DNA of 64,000 bases from Bin87 sp034423595 (GTDB lineage Bacteria; Chloroflexota; Dehalococcoidia; Lucifugimonadales; UBA3495), in NCBI GenBank assembly GCA_965207025.1, contig OZ242258.1, forward strand, positions 3,100,001 through 3,164,000, in the 5' to 3' direction. Both the position numbers and the translations under genes were made by a program. Numbering within the stretch: the stretch's first letter is position 1; every line of letters begins with the position of its first letter. Shown piece by piece: positions 33,677 to 43,390 of the stretch. The notes under the pieces are model-generated. The model saw only the letters and a list, made by a program, of their open reading frames with translations, did no database searches and had not been told where the DNA came from.

Positions 33677-34981
33677 ATGATTTCGCAGGCTGATAACATC
33701 GCGCTGACTCAGGTCGGCCCCGGGACTCCCATGGGCGAGCTGATGCGCCGCTACTGGATGCCCGCCCTGCTCTCGTGGGAGCTGGCCGAACCCGACGGCG
33801 AGCCGGTCCGGGTCAAGCTGCTGGGCGAGCAGCTGGTCGCCTTCCGCGACACCGATGGACGCATCGGCCTGCTGGAAGAACTGTGTCCCCACCGGCTGGC
33901 GTCGCTGTGGCTGGGACGCAACGAGGAGTGCGGCCTGCGCTGCGTGTATCACGGCTGGAAGTTCGACGTCAACGGCCAGTGCACCGACATGATGAACGAG
34001 CCGTCCGACAGCGATTTCCCGTCCAAGATGACCACCACCGCCTACCCGACCATGGAACTGGGCGGCGTCATCTGGGCCTACATGGGGCCGAAAGAGCATA
34101 CGCCGCCACCGCCGAAGTTCGAGTGGGCTGCCGTGCCGGATACTCACCGCCACGTCACCAAGAACATCCAGGAGTGCAACTGGCTCCAGGCGCTGGAGGG
34201 CGGCATCGACTCCGCCCACGCCACCATCCTGCACCGGACGCTGCGCACCGACACCAAGCACGCCGGCCTGCGTATCGACTCGGCCCACGTGCAGGGCCGC
34301 CCGCCGGAACTGGAGGTGGACATCACCGACTACGGCTACCGCTACGCCGGCATCCGCTCGCTGGGCGACGAGGGCAACCACGTGCGTGCCTACCACTTCA
34401 TCATGCCCTTCCACCAGATCCGCGCCAGCCAGCGCGGATATCGCGGTCGCCCGGGGCCGGTGGGCTTCCTGGCGTCCGGCCACATGTGGGTCCCCATGGA
34501 CGACCACAGCGTGATGGTGTGGAACTGGGACCTGTCCTACGACGACCCCATCGAGGCCGAGGAACGCACCGACATGGACCGCAGCTACGGCCGCGGCCCC
34601 GAGCACATGCTGGACAGCTTCCGCACCAGGGTCAACCGCGACAACAACTGGATGATCGACCGCGCCGTGCAGAAGACCGAGACCTTCAGCGGCATCGACG
34701 GCGTGAACGCCCAGGACGTGGCCGTGCAGGAGAGCATGGGCTACGTCGTTGACCGCACTCGCGAGAACCTCAGCCGCACCGACATGGCCATCATCTACGC
34801 CCGCCGCCAACTGCTCCAGGCTACGCGCACCGTGGCCGAGGGCGGCGTCCCGCCCGGCGCCGGCGACAACTACTACATGCTGCGCCCGGCCCAGGCCATC
34901 CTGCCCGTGGGCGTCGATTGGCGCGACGCGCTATGGGACGACCTCTACCCCGACGGGTCGCAGCAACGCAACGGGAAGTAG
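33677..34981 (+). CDS. Rieske non-heme iron oxygenase, alpha subunit
   Basis: 434 residues after GGAGG. The N-terminal Rieske domain has CPHR (~70) and CVYHGWK (~91), the two Cys and two His that bind the [2Fe-2S] cluster. The catalytic domain holds NWLQALEGGIDSAHATILH (~169-187), with the bridging Asp and the two His that bind mononuclear iron. The length and motifs fit phthalate-dioxygenase-like ring-hydroxylating enzymes, which need a separate reductase not seen here. Convergent with a flavin monooxygenase and a hydrolase, suggesting a role in breaking down aromatic or other recalcitrant carbon. Confidence 0.92.
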   Translation: MISQADNIALTQVGPGTPMGELMRRYWMPALLSWELAEPDGEPVRVKLLGEQLVAFRDTDGRIGLLEELCPHRLASLWLGRNEECGLRCVYHGWKFDVNGQCTDMMNEPSDSDFPSKMTTTAYPTMELGGVIWAYMGPKEHTPPPPKFEWAAVPDTHRHVTKNIQECNWLQALEGGIDSAHATILHRTLRTDTKHAGLRIDSAHVQGRPPELEVDITDYGYRYAGIRSLGDEGNHVRAYHFIMPFHQIRASQRGYRGRPGPVGFLASGHMWVPMDDHSVMVWNWDLSYDDPIEAEERTDMDRSYGRGPEHMLDSFRTRVNRDNNWMIDRAVQKTETFSGIDGVNAQDVAVQESMGYVVDRTRENLSRTDMAIIYARRQLLQATRTVAEGGVPPGAGDNYYMLRPAQAILPVGVDWRDALWDDLYPDGSQQRNGK

Positions 34982-35006
34982 CCGGCGGTATTTATCGGGC
35001 AAATGT

Positions 35007-35035
35007 GTAGGGGCGGGTTTGAAACCCGCCCCTGC
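35007..35035. repeat. GTAGGGGCGGG palindromic repeat
   Basis: 29-bp copy of the family described at 8907, in the gap between the convergent Rieske and luciferase-like genes. Confidence 0.85.
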
Positions 35036-35059
35036 GATTGGTCAGGCAGACCGTTTGAC

Positions 35060-36211
35060 TTACCCTTCCTTCAGCGCGGGTATCACCTTCGTCCCCAGCA
35101 ACTCCACGGAGCGCATCACGTCCTCGTGGGGCATGTGGCCCTCGTTGCCGTAGATGAGGATGTAGCCGGGCTCCAGGTCCTGGCGGATGTGGCGCAGCTT
35201 CTCGGTTACCGTCTCGGGGCTGCCCACGATGATGTTGTAGGCGGCCTGGAGGTCTTCGTAGGTCATGCGCCGACCCATGGTGCCGGTGCCGATCAACGGG
35301 CGCGACATCTTGATGCGCAACGCCTCGCGGGACTGGTAGCCGGGCGGGTCGTTGAACTCCATCGGCCCGCGGTTGCGGTGGTTCTCCGTCCACAGGAAGG
35401 TACGACCGATTTCCTGGGCGCGCTCGTCGGTGTCGGCGACCAGGCAGCGGATCAGGTAGCCGAAGTGCTCGGGGCCAGCCTCGTAGCCCTCCTCGGCGGC
35501 GGTCTCGTGGTAGATGCCCTTGAGCTGCTTGGTCAGGTCCAGCAGGGAACCCAGGTTCATGTACGGGTAGCGGTGCTTCGCCGCCCAGATCACCGACTCG
35601 GGGCTGCCCGTGCCGGGGAACCATACCGGGGGATGCGGCTTCTGGATCGGCACCACCCAGGGGTTCACCATGCGGTGAGGCCAGTATTCGCCCTCCCAGC
35701 GGAAGGGGCCCGGCTCGGTCCAGCACTTCACAATCAGGTCGTGGGCTTCCTCGAAGCGGGGGCGGTTCTCGGTGGGTGGGTAGCCGGCGTGCAGCGTCTC
35801 GACCGCGGTGCCGCGCACGAAGCCGGAGATGATCCGGCCGCCGCTGATGCAGTCCAGCATGGCGATCTCTTCGGCCATCTTCACCGGATCGTTGACGGCG
35901 ATCACGTTGCCCAGCATGGCGATCTTGGCATTCCTGGTGCGCTGGGTGATCACAGCGGCGTCAACGTTCACCGAGGGCTTCATGCACCAGTACGAGCTGT
36001 GGTGCTCGTTGGACATGATGCCGTCGAAGCCGACCTGATCGGCCAGTTCGTACTGGTCGTGGTAGTTGGAGTACAGGACGTGGGCCTTCTCGGGGTCGAA
36101 ATAGGTGTTGGGGAAGTGCATTCGCCCCGATTCGTAGGGCGCCAGGTCATCCTCGGTAACGTGGCCGTAGGGCTGTTCCGAGAACCAGAATACTTCGAGT
36201 TCGTGCGCCAT
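35060..36211 (-). CDS. Luciferase-like (LLM class) flavin-dependent monooxygenase
   Basis: 383 residues from the ATG at 36211 with AAGGAG upstream; the frame is open further but without support. Bacterial luciferase-like TIM barrel: GFDGIMSNEHHSSYWCMKPS, AMLGNVIAVNDPVKMAEEIAMLD, SGGRIISGFVRGTA, and a C-terminal YNIIVGSPETVTEKL. Uses reduced FMN from a partner reductase to oxygenate or cleave an organic substrate. Such enzymes are strongly expanded in SAR202-type Chloroflexota. It follows the hydrolase gene by 32 nt. Confidence 0.92.
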   Translation of the reverse strand: MAHELEVFWFSEQPYGHVTEDDLAPYESGRMHFPNTYFDPEKAHVLYSNYHDQYELADQVGFDGIMSNEHHSSYWCMKPSVNVDAAVITQRTRNAKIAMLGNVIAVNDPVKMAEEIAMLDCISGGRIISGFVRGTAVETLHAGYPPTENRPRFEEAHDLIVKCWTEPGPFRWEGEYWPHRMVNPWVVPIQKPHPPVWFPGTGSPESVIWAAKHRYPYMNLGSLLDLTKQLKGIYHETAAEEGYEAGPEHFGYLIRCLVADTDERAQEIGRTFLWTENHRNRGPMEFNDPPGYQSREALRIKMSRPLIGTGTMGRRMTYEDLQAAYNIIVGSPETVTEKLRHIRQDLEPGYILIYGNEGHMPHEDVMRSVELLGTKVIPALKEG

Positions 36212-36243
36212 GATTTTGCTCCTTGTTTGGGCGTTCGCGACGA

Positions 36244-37053
36244 TTAGAAAGCGGAAATCTGCGGGCTGTTCAGGAACCCCTTCACGGCGGCCACGAATTC
36301 GCCTCTCTTTTCCACCGCCGGCGAGTGTCCGCAGTTGTCTATGATCCGCAGCTGGCTGCCCTGGATCGCCTGCTGGAACAGGTGGCCGCACTCCACCGGA
36401 ATAATCGCGTCTTCGTTGCCCCATACGATGAGCGTGGGGGTATCGACGCGGGAGAGGGTGTGCGGCAGGCTGGGGTTGTGCAGATAGGGCTTCCAGCAGA
36501 GTTGCGAGGCCGTGATCGCGTTGGAGTGGACCACCAACTGCTCTTCCGGCGACAGTTCCCGGGCGTAGTTTTCGTAGTTCTCAACCTGGCTGGGATCGTG
36601 GAACCGCTGCTTGAGGCGAGTTTCGGCGGAGACCATGAAGATCTCGGCGATCTCGCCCTCGCGCGGCTTGATGCCGGCGGCGTCCACCAGGACCAACGCA
36701 TCGATGTTGTGGTCGCCCATCGCCGCCATCTCGGCGGAAACCCAACCACCCATGGACGAGCCCATCAGCACGATGTCCTCCAGGCCCAGCGCGTCGATGA
36801 ACATGTGGTTGAAGTGGGCCACGTCGTTGATGGTCTTGACCCAGGCGGGGGCCTCGGTGCCATTGAAGCCGGGCTGGCTGGGCACGTACACCGTGTAATC
36901 GGCGGCCAGGTCTTCGTGCCAGGGCTGCCATCCGTTGGATCCGCCGGCGCCGTGGAAGAAAACCAGCGGCGGACCGTCGCCGCCGGTGTACATTTCGACG
37001 GCAGTCCCGTTGACATTTACGGTTGTGCGAGAACCATTCTGAACTGTTGTCAT
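36244..37053 (-). CDS. Alpha/beta hydrolase
   Basis: 269 residues. Oxyanion motif FFHGAGGSNGW, nucleophile elbow LMGSSMGGW (Ser), an acidic residue in IVWGNEDAIIP and His in IIDNCGHSP. Close in pattern to meta-cleavage-product hydrolases and haloalkane-type esterases. First gene of a two-gene minus-strand operon with the monooxygenase. Confidence 0.9.
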   Translation of the reverse strand: MTTVQNGSRTTVNVNGTAVEMYTGGDGPPLVFFHGAGGSNGWQPWHEDLAADYTVYVPSQPGFNGTEAPAWVKTINDVAHFNHMFIDALGLEDIVLMGSSMGGWVSAEMAAMGDHNIDALVLVDAAGIKPREGEIAEIFMVSAETRLKQRFHDPSQVENYENYARELSPEEQLVVHSNAITASQLCWKPYLHNPSLPHTLSRVDTPTLIVWGNEDAIIPVECGHLFQQAIQGSQLRIIDNCGHSPAVEKRGEFVAAVKGFLNSPQISAF

Positions 37054-37223
37054 ACTCTCGTTCCTGTGCAGTCGTTCCGGCCTGTGCGGTCGTTCCGATA
37101 TAAATGAATTGCCGCCATTCTGTTACAGGGGTAGCGGTATGTCAAGGCAACGCAGTTTGCCGGTTCAGTCTGCCAAAATTGCGCGCCTTTTTTATTGCCG
37201 TCGGTGACGGTGGAGATCATGAG

Positions 37224-37319
37224 ATGAAGAAGATGAAACGCATTGTACTTAGCGAATCCGCGGCGGCGGTAGCCGACCATAAGGACGCCCTGGCCGCGCA
37301 ACTGGAAATCCTGGCCTAG
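37224..37319 (+). other. 31-codon ORF upstream of the decayed receptor-like gene
   Basis: MKKMKRIVLSESAAAVADHK... follows GGTGGAGATCATGAG, a leader very like GGTGGAGATAACAAG before the intact copy at 39029. It may be the relic of the signal-peptide end of the first copy, or a separate small gene. Confidence 0.3.
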
Positions 37320-37390
37320 ATCGGCCATGGCGAGCGCGCCAACCGCATCACACATAGATATTAACCCTGCCGCCGAGACCATCGTGGACG

Positions 37391-38790
37391 ATGAGTTCAA
37401 TCGTCTGGTGGACGCCGTTTCGGATGGACAATCAGAAAATTCAAGGCGAACTCTCCAAGGACGACATACTGCTTTACACCCATGTGAGAAACTTGTTGGG
37501 AAACCTGGGGCTCTCCACTACTACGCTGCAAGGGGCGGGCAATGTGGAGGTTCCCTGGTTGGTAGGACGAATCCAGGAGTTGTATGGCACGGCGTCTGCT
37601 CCCATTGAACGAGACATTGAATATCTGTCGGCGAACGGTGGCCCCGAGTTCGAAGAACTGATCCGGCTCTCGCGCCTAGTGCTCGACGAAGCGAAGGGCG
37701 ATAGCAACATATTCGACCGCGCGGAGCGTCGGATCAACCTGATAACGGGTGAAAGCTCCCTGATTGCGAAAAACAACAATATCCTGCAACGGCTGCTGGT
37801 TGAAATTGACGCCTTGGCGGCCGACGTTCAGGGCGAACCCCAACCGTCAACTATGCCTGTGGAAGTAGCCGGGGACCCCGGCGTTACTGATGATGAGATC
37901 CTATTCGGGCAATCGGCAGCATTGGAGGGGCCTGCTGCTGCGTTGGGTGAAGGGATGCGACTTGGCATCCAGACGGCTTTCCACGAGGCGAATCAGGCTG
38001 GCGGTGTCAACGACCGCCAGCTGACGCTCACAACGCTCCACGACGACTACGAAGACATCTTTGCGTTTGGCAAAACCCAGCAGCTGATTGAGAGGCATCG
38101 TGTATTCGGGCTGATCGGAGCGGTTGGCACACCCACCTCTCGCGCTGCGCTGCACTGCCGCTGGCCGAGGCCGGGGATGTTCCTTTCGTCGGGGCCTTCA
38201 CCGGAGCGCAGCTGCTCCGACGCGATGATCAAACCAACGTGCTCAACGTGCGCGCCTCCTACCACGACGAAACCGAGACGATGGTGGACTAGACTACCTG
38301 GAGAGGATGGGCAAGACCAAAGTAGCCGTGCTCTATCAGAACGACTCCTACGGACAGGACGGGCTGGCCGGCGTGCAAGCAGTTGCGCATCCGGCTTGCC
38401 GATGATCTCGTCTTCATGGCCGTGTCCTTCGTGGGCAGCAACGCCCTGCGTGATGAGCTTGTGAATCTGGATGAACCCACGTCGGACGTGTACGTAACCC
38501 AGGTGGTTCCTTCGCCCACCGACGAAAGCAACCAACTGGTTGCTGAATATCAGGCCGCCCTGTCCGCATTCGATTCCGAGGCAGAACCAGGGTTCATCTC
38601 GCTGGAAGGCTATATCGCGGGTCGTCTGGTCATCGCTCGGTTGCAGGAGTGCGGTCCCGACGTCACCCGGGAATGCTTCCTTGTCGTCTTTGCTGAAGCC
38701 ACAACCATAGACATCAGCGGTCTTGAGCTCGAATTTGGGCCCATGGACAACCAGGGTTCCGACCAGGTGTCCCTGACCGCAATCGAGTAG
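37391..38790 (+). pseudogene. Decayed first copy of the receptor-like periplasmic binding protein
   Basis: Homologous throughout to the gene at 39029: RDIEYLSANGGPEFEELIRL, VTDDEILFGQSAALEGPAAA, FGLIGAVGTPTSRAAL. The frame breaks near 38153 (extra bases in GCGCTGCACTGCCGCTGG), has a stop in the next segment (GGTGGACTAGACTAC), lacks roughly 150 bp around 38370, and resumes as FVFMAVSFVGSN-like LVFMAVSFVGSNALRDEL to 38790. The N-terminal signal and fibronectin domain are not recognisable. Confidence 0.8.
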
Positions 38791-39028
38791 GAAGGCGAGT
38801 AAGCGCTTGCCGATAGCATCGGCCCCGAACGAGCGTATCGGGAGCGCCTGAATAACCCGGCCGCCAAACGCGAAGCGAAGCCCCTTTCCGGTGGAACTGG
38901 AGTAAGCAAACTCCAAAACCACGGAAAAGGACTTTTCAATGTTGGAGGAAGAAGCAAGGCGGAGGCAAGCGCATATGCTAGACTGTCAGAGTTTTGCATA
39001 TCCTGTTCATAGTGGTGGAGATAACAAG

Positions 39029-41373
39029 ATGAAGATAAAAAGAATTACACTTCCGGTCATCGCCGTTATCGCCGCGGTCACATTGGCCGCCGTTGCTGGA
39101 TGGCTGGCATTGGATAACAAAACCCACGCCCAGACTAACTTGTCACCTCCCGCCAACGTGCAGGTGGCCGACGGCGACACTACGGGCGAGGTTGTGGTGT
39201 CCTGGGACGCCGTGGACGGCGCTACGGGTTACAGCGTCCAGTGGGTGAACGTGGACGCAGCCCTGGTGGTATATGATGCCGGCGGGGACTGGGAGCAATA
39301 CATTCAATCCGCTGACATCGACGGTGGTGAGACGGCCTCATACACTTTGACGGTCAATCGTCCCAGGTCGGGAGCCGAGTATGCATTTGCCGTGCGAAGC
39401 AGAAGCGGCCCCGACACAGAGTCCGATTGGTCGAGCTGGGAGAGATGGATACTGCAAGATATTGATGATGTTCTCGCGGCCACGTTGTCTATTGCCCAGA
39501 ACGCCAATGCGCTGGTCAGCGTCGGCTCCGTTCCGACCAACGCGAGCATGACGCGAGCTTCCATCGGTCAGGACAGGGCGGCGTTAGCCAGACACAAAGC
39601 CAGCCTGAACGAACAGCTGCCGCTGCTGGAAGGCAGGGGCGACGCGATGCGGGTCGCCAGCATCAAGGGCCTGGTTGGAAACCTGATTGCCAACGCGGAG
39701 CAGATACAAGCCGGACGGCCCGCTTTGCTGCGCGCGCTGGCCGCCGAGCAAGACGGCAACCGGGCTTCCGATGCCGCCGAATTGGTCTCGTCCATTGCCG
39801 TAAGCTCGGACGACCAGTTCGACGTTCTGATGATGGACGAAGCCAGTGTCTCGGAAGCTGACCGGCTTCGTTACTCGCATTTGCAGAGTTTGGCGTCTAA
39901 CGTGAGGCTTGCGCGTACCCTGCTGCTGGTGGCGGCGCGCTTGCAGGACCCGGCGGTGGTGGCGCGAAACCAGGAAGCCTACGAGTCGGTGGAAGAGTTC
40001 ATCCAGCGTGACATTGAATACTTGTCGGAGAACATCGATACAATGTCGGATTACGAAGAGGATGCGGTCAACGGCGCCCAGTCATTGGTCGCTGGCGGGC
40101 GCAGTCGCTTCACCCAGCTGGAAAAGCGGCTTCAACTAACGGCAGACGAACGCGCCCTGATCGCGCATAACGCCGTCGCCCTGTCCCAGCTGCAGGCCAA
40201 TCTTGGTGCGCTGGCAGCCGAGGCCCAGGGGATGACGCCAGCGGAAATTCCCACGCCAGCGGCGCCCACCGAAACTCCCGGCGTTACCGCCGATATGATT
40301 AAGTTCGGGCAGTCGGCGGCGGAGACCGGGCCTTCGTCGGCGTTGGGACTGGGGATGAAACTCGGGATCAATGCAGCGTTCAAGGAGGCGAACGACAACG
40401 GCGGCGTTCATGGGCGCCAGCTGAGCCTCACGACGCGAGACGACATGTACGAATCCGACCAAGCCTTTGCCAAGACCCGGCAGCTGATTAACCAGGACGG
40501 CGTGTTCGGGCTGATTGGCGCCGTGGGCACGCCCACCTCCCGAGCCGCGCTGCCGCTGGCGGAGGCCGGGGGTGTTCCTTTCGTCGGAGCATTCACCGGA
40601 GCGCAGTTGCTGCGAGAGGACGACCAGGACTTCATCCTCAACGTGCGCGCCTCGTATCACGATGAAACCGAGCGGATGGTGGAATACCTGGAGGGGATGG
40701 GCAAGACTAAAGTAGCCGTGCTGTATCAGAACGACTCCTACGGCCAGGACGGTCTCGAAGGAGTGCGCAAGGCGCTGAATATGCGGGTGGCATGGACCTG
40801 GTGGCGCACTGGTACTACCCGCGCAACACCACTGCGGTGAAAGCGGCGGCGTTCCGCATCAACAAGGCCAAGCCGGACGCGGTAATCATCATCGGAGCCT
40901 ACGCTCCGACGGCCAAATTCATCGAGCAATTGCGCATGCGGATGATGGATGATCCCGTCTTCATGGCCGTGTCCTTCGTGGGCAGCAACGCGCTGCGTGA
41001 TGAACTTGTGAAGCTGGACGAGCCCACGTCAGAAGTGTACGTGACCCAGGTGGTGCCGCTGCCCAGCGACAAAAGCGACCAACTGGTTGCCGCCTATCTC
41101 GCCGCCCTGTCCGCTTACGATGCTGAAGCCAAGCCCGGGTTCATCTCGCTGGAGGGCTATATTGCGGGACGTCTGGCCTTTGAGCGTCTGGAGGCTTGCG
41201 GCGCGGATGTCATCACCCGCCAGTGCTTCCTCAACGTCTTCAGTGAAAACACTCCTCCCATCGACATTGCCGGCCTCCAGCTCCAGTACGGGCCTGGCGA
41301 CAACCAGGGCTCCGACGCGGTGTTCCTGACACGGATCAACGATGCCGGGCAGTTTGAACTGGTGGCGGAGTAA
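39029..41373 (+). CDS. Fibronectin III-Peripla_BP (branched-chain amino acid receptor-like) fusion, frameshifted
   Basis: Starts at the ATG at 39029 after GTGGAG. Signal segment MKIKRITLPVIAVIAAVTLA, then a fibronectin-III domain (~33-140), a helical region (~150-420), then a type-I periplasmic binding fold (TADMIKFGQSAAETGPSSAL, FGLIGAVGTPTSRAALPLAE, VAVLYQNDSYGQDGLEGV). The frame shifts near 40785-40792, after which MDLVAHWYYPRNTTAVKAAA continues to 41373. Attaching a fibronectin domain to a LivJ-like receptor is unusual. No permease or ATPase is adjacent, so it may be a sensor or orphan receptor. The frameshift may be real or an assembly error. Confidence 0.8.
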
Positions 41374-41394
41374 TCCGCGCCAACCCTCAACGAT

Positions 41395-41422
41395 GCCGGG
41401 GCGGGTTTGAAACCCGCCCCTA
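41395..41422. repeat. GGGGCGGGTTTGAAACCCGCCCC palindromic repeat copy
   Basis: Copy of the 8907 family directly after the receptor-like gene. Confidence 0.8.
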
Positions 41423-41483
41423 TCCTTTGGATGGTATGATTCGGGCCAATGCCGCATCGCAGCTTCGCCCTTTGAGGTTCAGC

Positions 41484-42209
41484 ATGACCACCACACGACC
41501 CGCCGAATTGCCGGATGTACCGGCTGAATCCTTCTATCTTCCCGATATCCCCCAGAAGCATCCCGACGACATGACCTCCGTAAAATACCTGCATGAACCC
41601 GGCCAGACGCACCATCTGCTGCAATACCTGGATAACCCCGAAACCACGCTGGTCACCGGTGAACGCTACATCGTGCCGGGGCCGGCTTACGTCGCCGGCG
41701 AAAGCCGCTATCCAGACCTGCTGGTGGCATTCGACGTGAACCCCGCCGCCTACAGAGCCAGCAACGGCTATATCGTCAGCGAACAGGGCAAGCCACCGGA
41801 CTTCGTGCTGGAGGTGGCGTCCAGACGCACCGCCAGCGACGACCTGGAGGGCAAGAAGGATTACTACGAGCGTATTATTGGCGTAGGCGAATACTGGCTG
41901 TTCGACGGCGAAGGGCGGTTCTACGGTTTCATGCTGCGGGGCTATCGTCTGACAGAGTATGGATACGAACCGATACCCGTGGACGAAATCGCGCCCGGCG
42001 TGTTTCAGGGATACAGCGCGGCGCTGAACCTGAACCTGCGGGCAGCGGATCAGTACCTGGGCTGGCACGATCCGGCCACGGAGGAGCACATCCCGACGTT
42101 CACCTCGGAAAGGGCCCGCGCCGATGCGGAACACGCCGCCCGTCTCCGGGAAGCAGCCCGGGTGCAGGAGTTGGAGGCCGAGCTGCGCCGGCTGCGTGAG
42201 AGCAGGTAG
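41484..42209 (+). CDS. Uma2-family (PD-(D/E)XK-like) protein
   Basis: 241 residues from the ATG at 41484 (GAGG upstream). SRYPDLLVAFD, PDFVLEVASRRTASDDLEGKK and YYERIIGVGEYWLFD carry the Asp, Glu and Lys-like residues of the restriction-endonuclease fold of Uma2 proteins. A coiled coil ends the protein (ARLREAARVQELEAELRRLR). Uma2 proteins are abundant in Cyanobacteria and Chloroflexota; their target is unknown. Confidence 0.85.
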   Translation: MTTTRPAELPDVPAESFYLPDIPQKHPDDMTSVKYLHEPGQTHHLLQYLDNPETTLVTGERYIVPGPAYVAGESRYPDLLVAFDVNPAAYRASNGYIVSEQGKPPDFVLEVASRRTASDDLEGKKDYYERIIGVGEYWLFDGEGRFYGFMLRGYRLTEYGYEPIPVDEIAPGVFQGYSAALNLNLRAADQYLGWHDPATEEHIPTFTSERARADAEHAARLREAARVQELEAELRRLRESR

Positions 42210-42311
42210 CGCACGGCCAACTATCCCGCCTTGCCGCGCCTGCCCGTTTCAATTACGATATACGTAATGAGCGTGGCGGCAACGCTCGCTTGAAAGCAAA
42301 GCCTCCAACTT

Positions 42312-43283
42312 ATGACAGAATCCACCAAAGTCCTGGTCACCGGCGGGGCCGGCTTCATCGGGTCGCACCTGGTGACCGGCCTGCTGGATAACGGTTACTC
42401 CGTAGCCGTAGTGGATGATCTCAGTTCCGGTCAACTGCGCAACCTCGACCACCGGGCGACCTTCTATCACGCGCCCATCAATGATCAAAGGGTCAAACAG
42501 ATTGTCCAGCGCGAGGGGCCCGAGATTATCTTCCACCTCGCCGCCCAGAGCAGCGTGCGACAGTCAACTCTGGATCCGGTGACCGACGCCGATTCCAACG
42601 TGCTGGGAACCATCAGGCTGCTCGACGCCGCCGCCTCGGAAGGCGTGGAGAAAATCGTTTTTTCCTCCACCGGCGGCGCCATCTACGGCAACCCGGATAC
42701 GGTGCCGTGCGATGAGGATACGCCGGTCAATCCCTTGACTCCCTACGCTCTGTCCAAATACGTCAGCGAGCTGTACCTGGAACTCTTCCACCGCACCTAC
42801 GGCCTGCAATACACCATCCTGCGCTACGCCAACGTGTACGGGCCGGGCCAGGACCCCAACGGCGAGGCCGGCGTCATCGCCATCTTCGCCGGTTTGATGC
42901 TCCGGGGCCGCAGCCCCAACATCTACGGCGATGGCGAGCAGGAACGGGACTTCGTGTACGTGTCCGACATAGTCGAGGCCAATCTGGCGGCAATGTACCG
43001 GGGAGACGGGCGCATCTACAACATAGGAGCCGGAGAGCCAGTGACCATAAACCGGATTTACTCACTGCTTCAGGAGTGTACCGAGTTCCGCCAGGAACCA
43101 GTGTACCGCCCCAGGCGCGCCGGCGAAGTGCTCAAGATCGCCCTTGACCATAGCCGGGCCACCAGAGAACTGAGCTGGGAACCCAAAACAACACTGGAGG
43201 ATGGTCTTCGCCACTCCGTTGACTACGTTCGCGAAGCCTCGGTGCGCCGGTCCGCTCGCGCTCGATTCGGCGCAAATCGCTGA
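42312..43283 (+). CDS. NAD-dependent epimerase, UDP-glucose 4-epimerase-like
   Basis: 323 residues. Rossmann motif VTGGAGFIGSHL, the SDR catalytic triad (Ser/Thr in FSSTGGAIYG and YALSK), and the sugar-binding RYANVYGPGQ. Converts UDP-sugars in the cytoplasm for cell-surface polymers. The ATP-independent reaction and exact sugar are inferred from the family. No polysaccharide genes flank it. Confidence 0.88.
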   Translation: MTESTKVLVTGGAGFIGSHLVTGLLDNGYSVAVVDDLSSGQLRNLDHRATFYHAPINDQRVKQIVQREGPEIIFHLAAQSSVRQSTLDPVTDADSNVLGTIRLLDAAASEGVEKIVFSSTGGAIYGNPDTVPCDEDTPVNPLTPYALSKYVSELYLELFHRTYGLQYTILRYANVYGPGQDPNGEAGVIAIFAGLMLRGRSPNIYGDGEQERDFVYVSDIVEANLAAMYRGDGRIYNIGAGEPVTINRIYSLLQECTEFRQEPVYRPRRAGEVLKIALDHSRATRELSWEPKTTLEDGLRHSVDYVREASVRRSARARFGANR

Positions 43284-43334
43284 TATTTCACCGTCTTTCC
43301 CATAACTCCACCGCCACCCCCGCACTCCACCGTC

Positions 43335-43354
43335 ATTCCCGCGAAAGCGGGAAT
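43335..43354. repeat. ATTCCCGC-GAAA-GCGGGAAT hairpin repeat
   Basis: Perfect 8-bp stem with GAAA loop within the sequence GTCATTCCCGCGAAAGCGGG. The same element occurs inverted at 62429. Confidence 0.8.
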
Positions 43355-43390
43355 CCAGCACCTGACCACCCGACAGGAGGGATCATTTCG

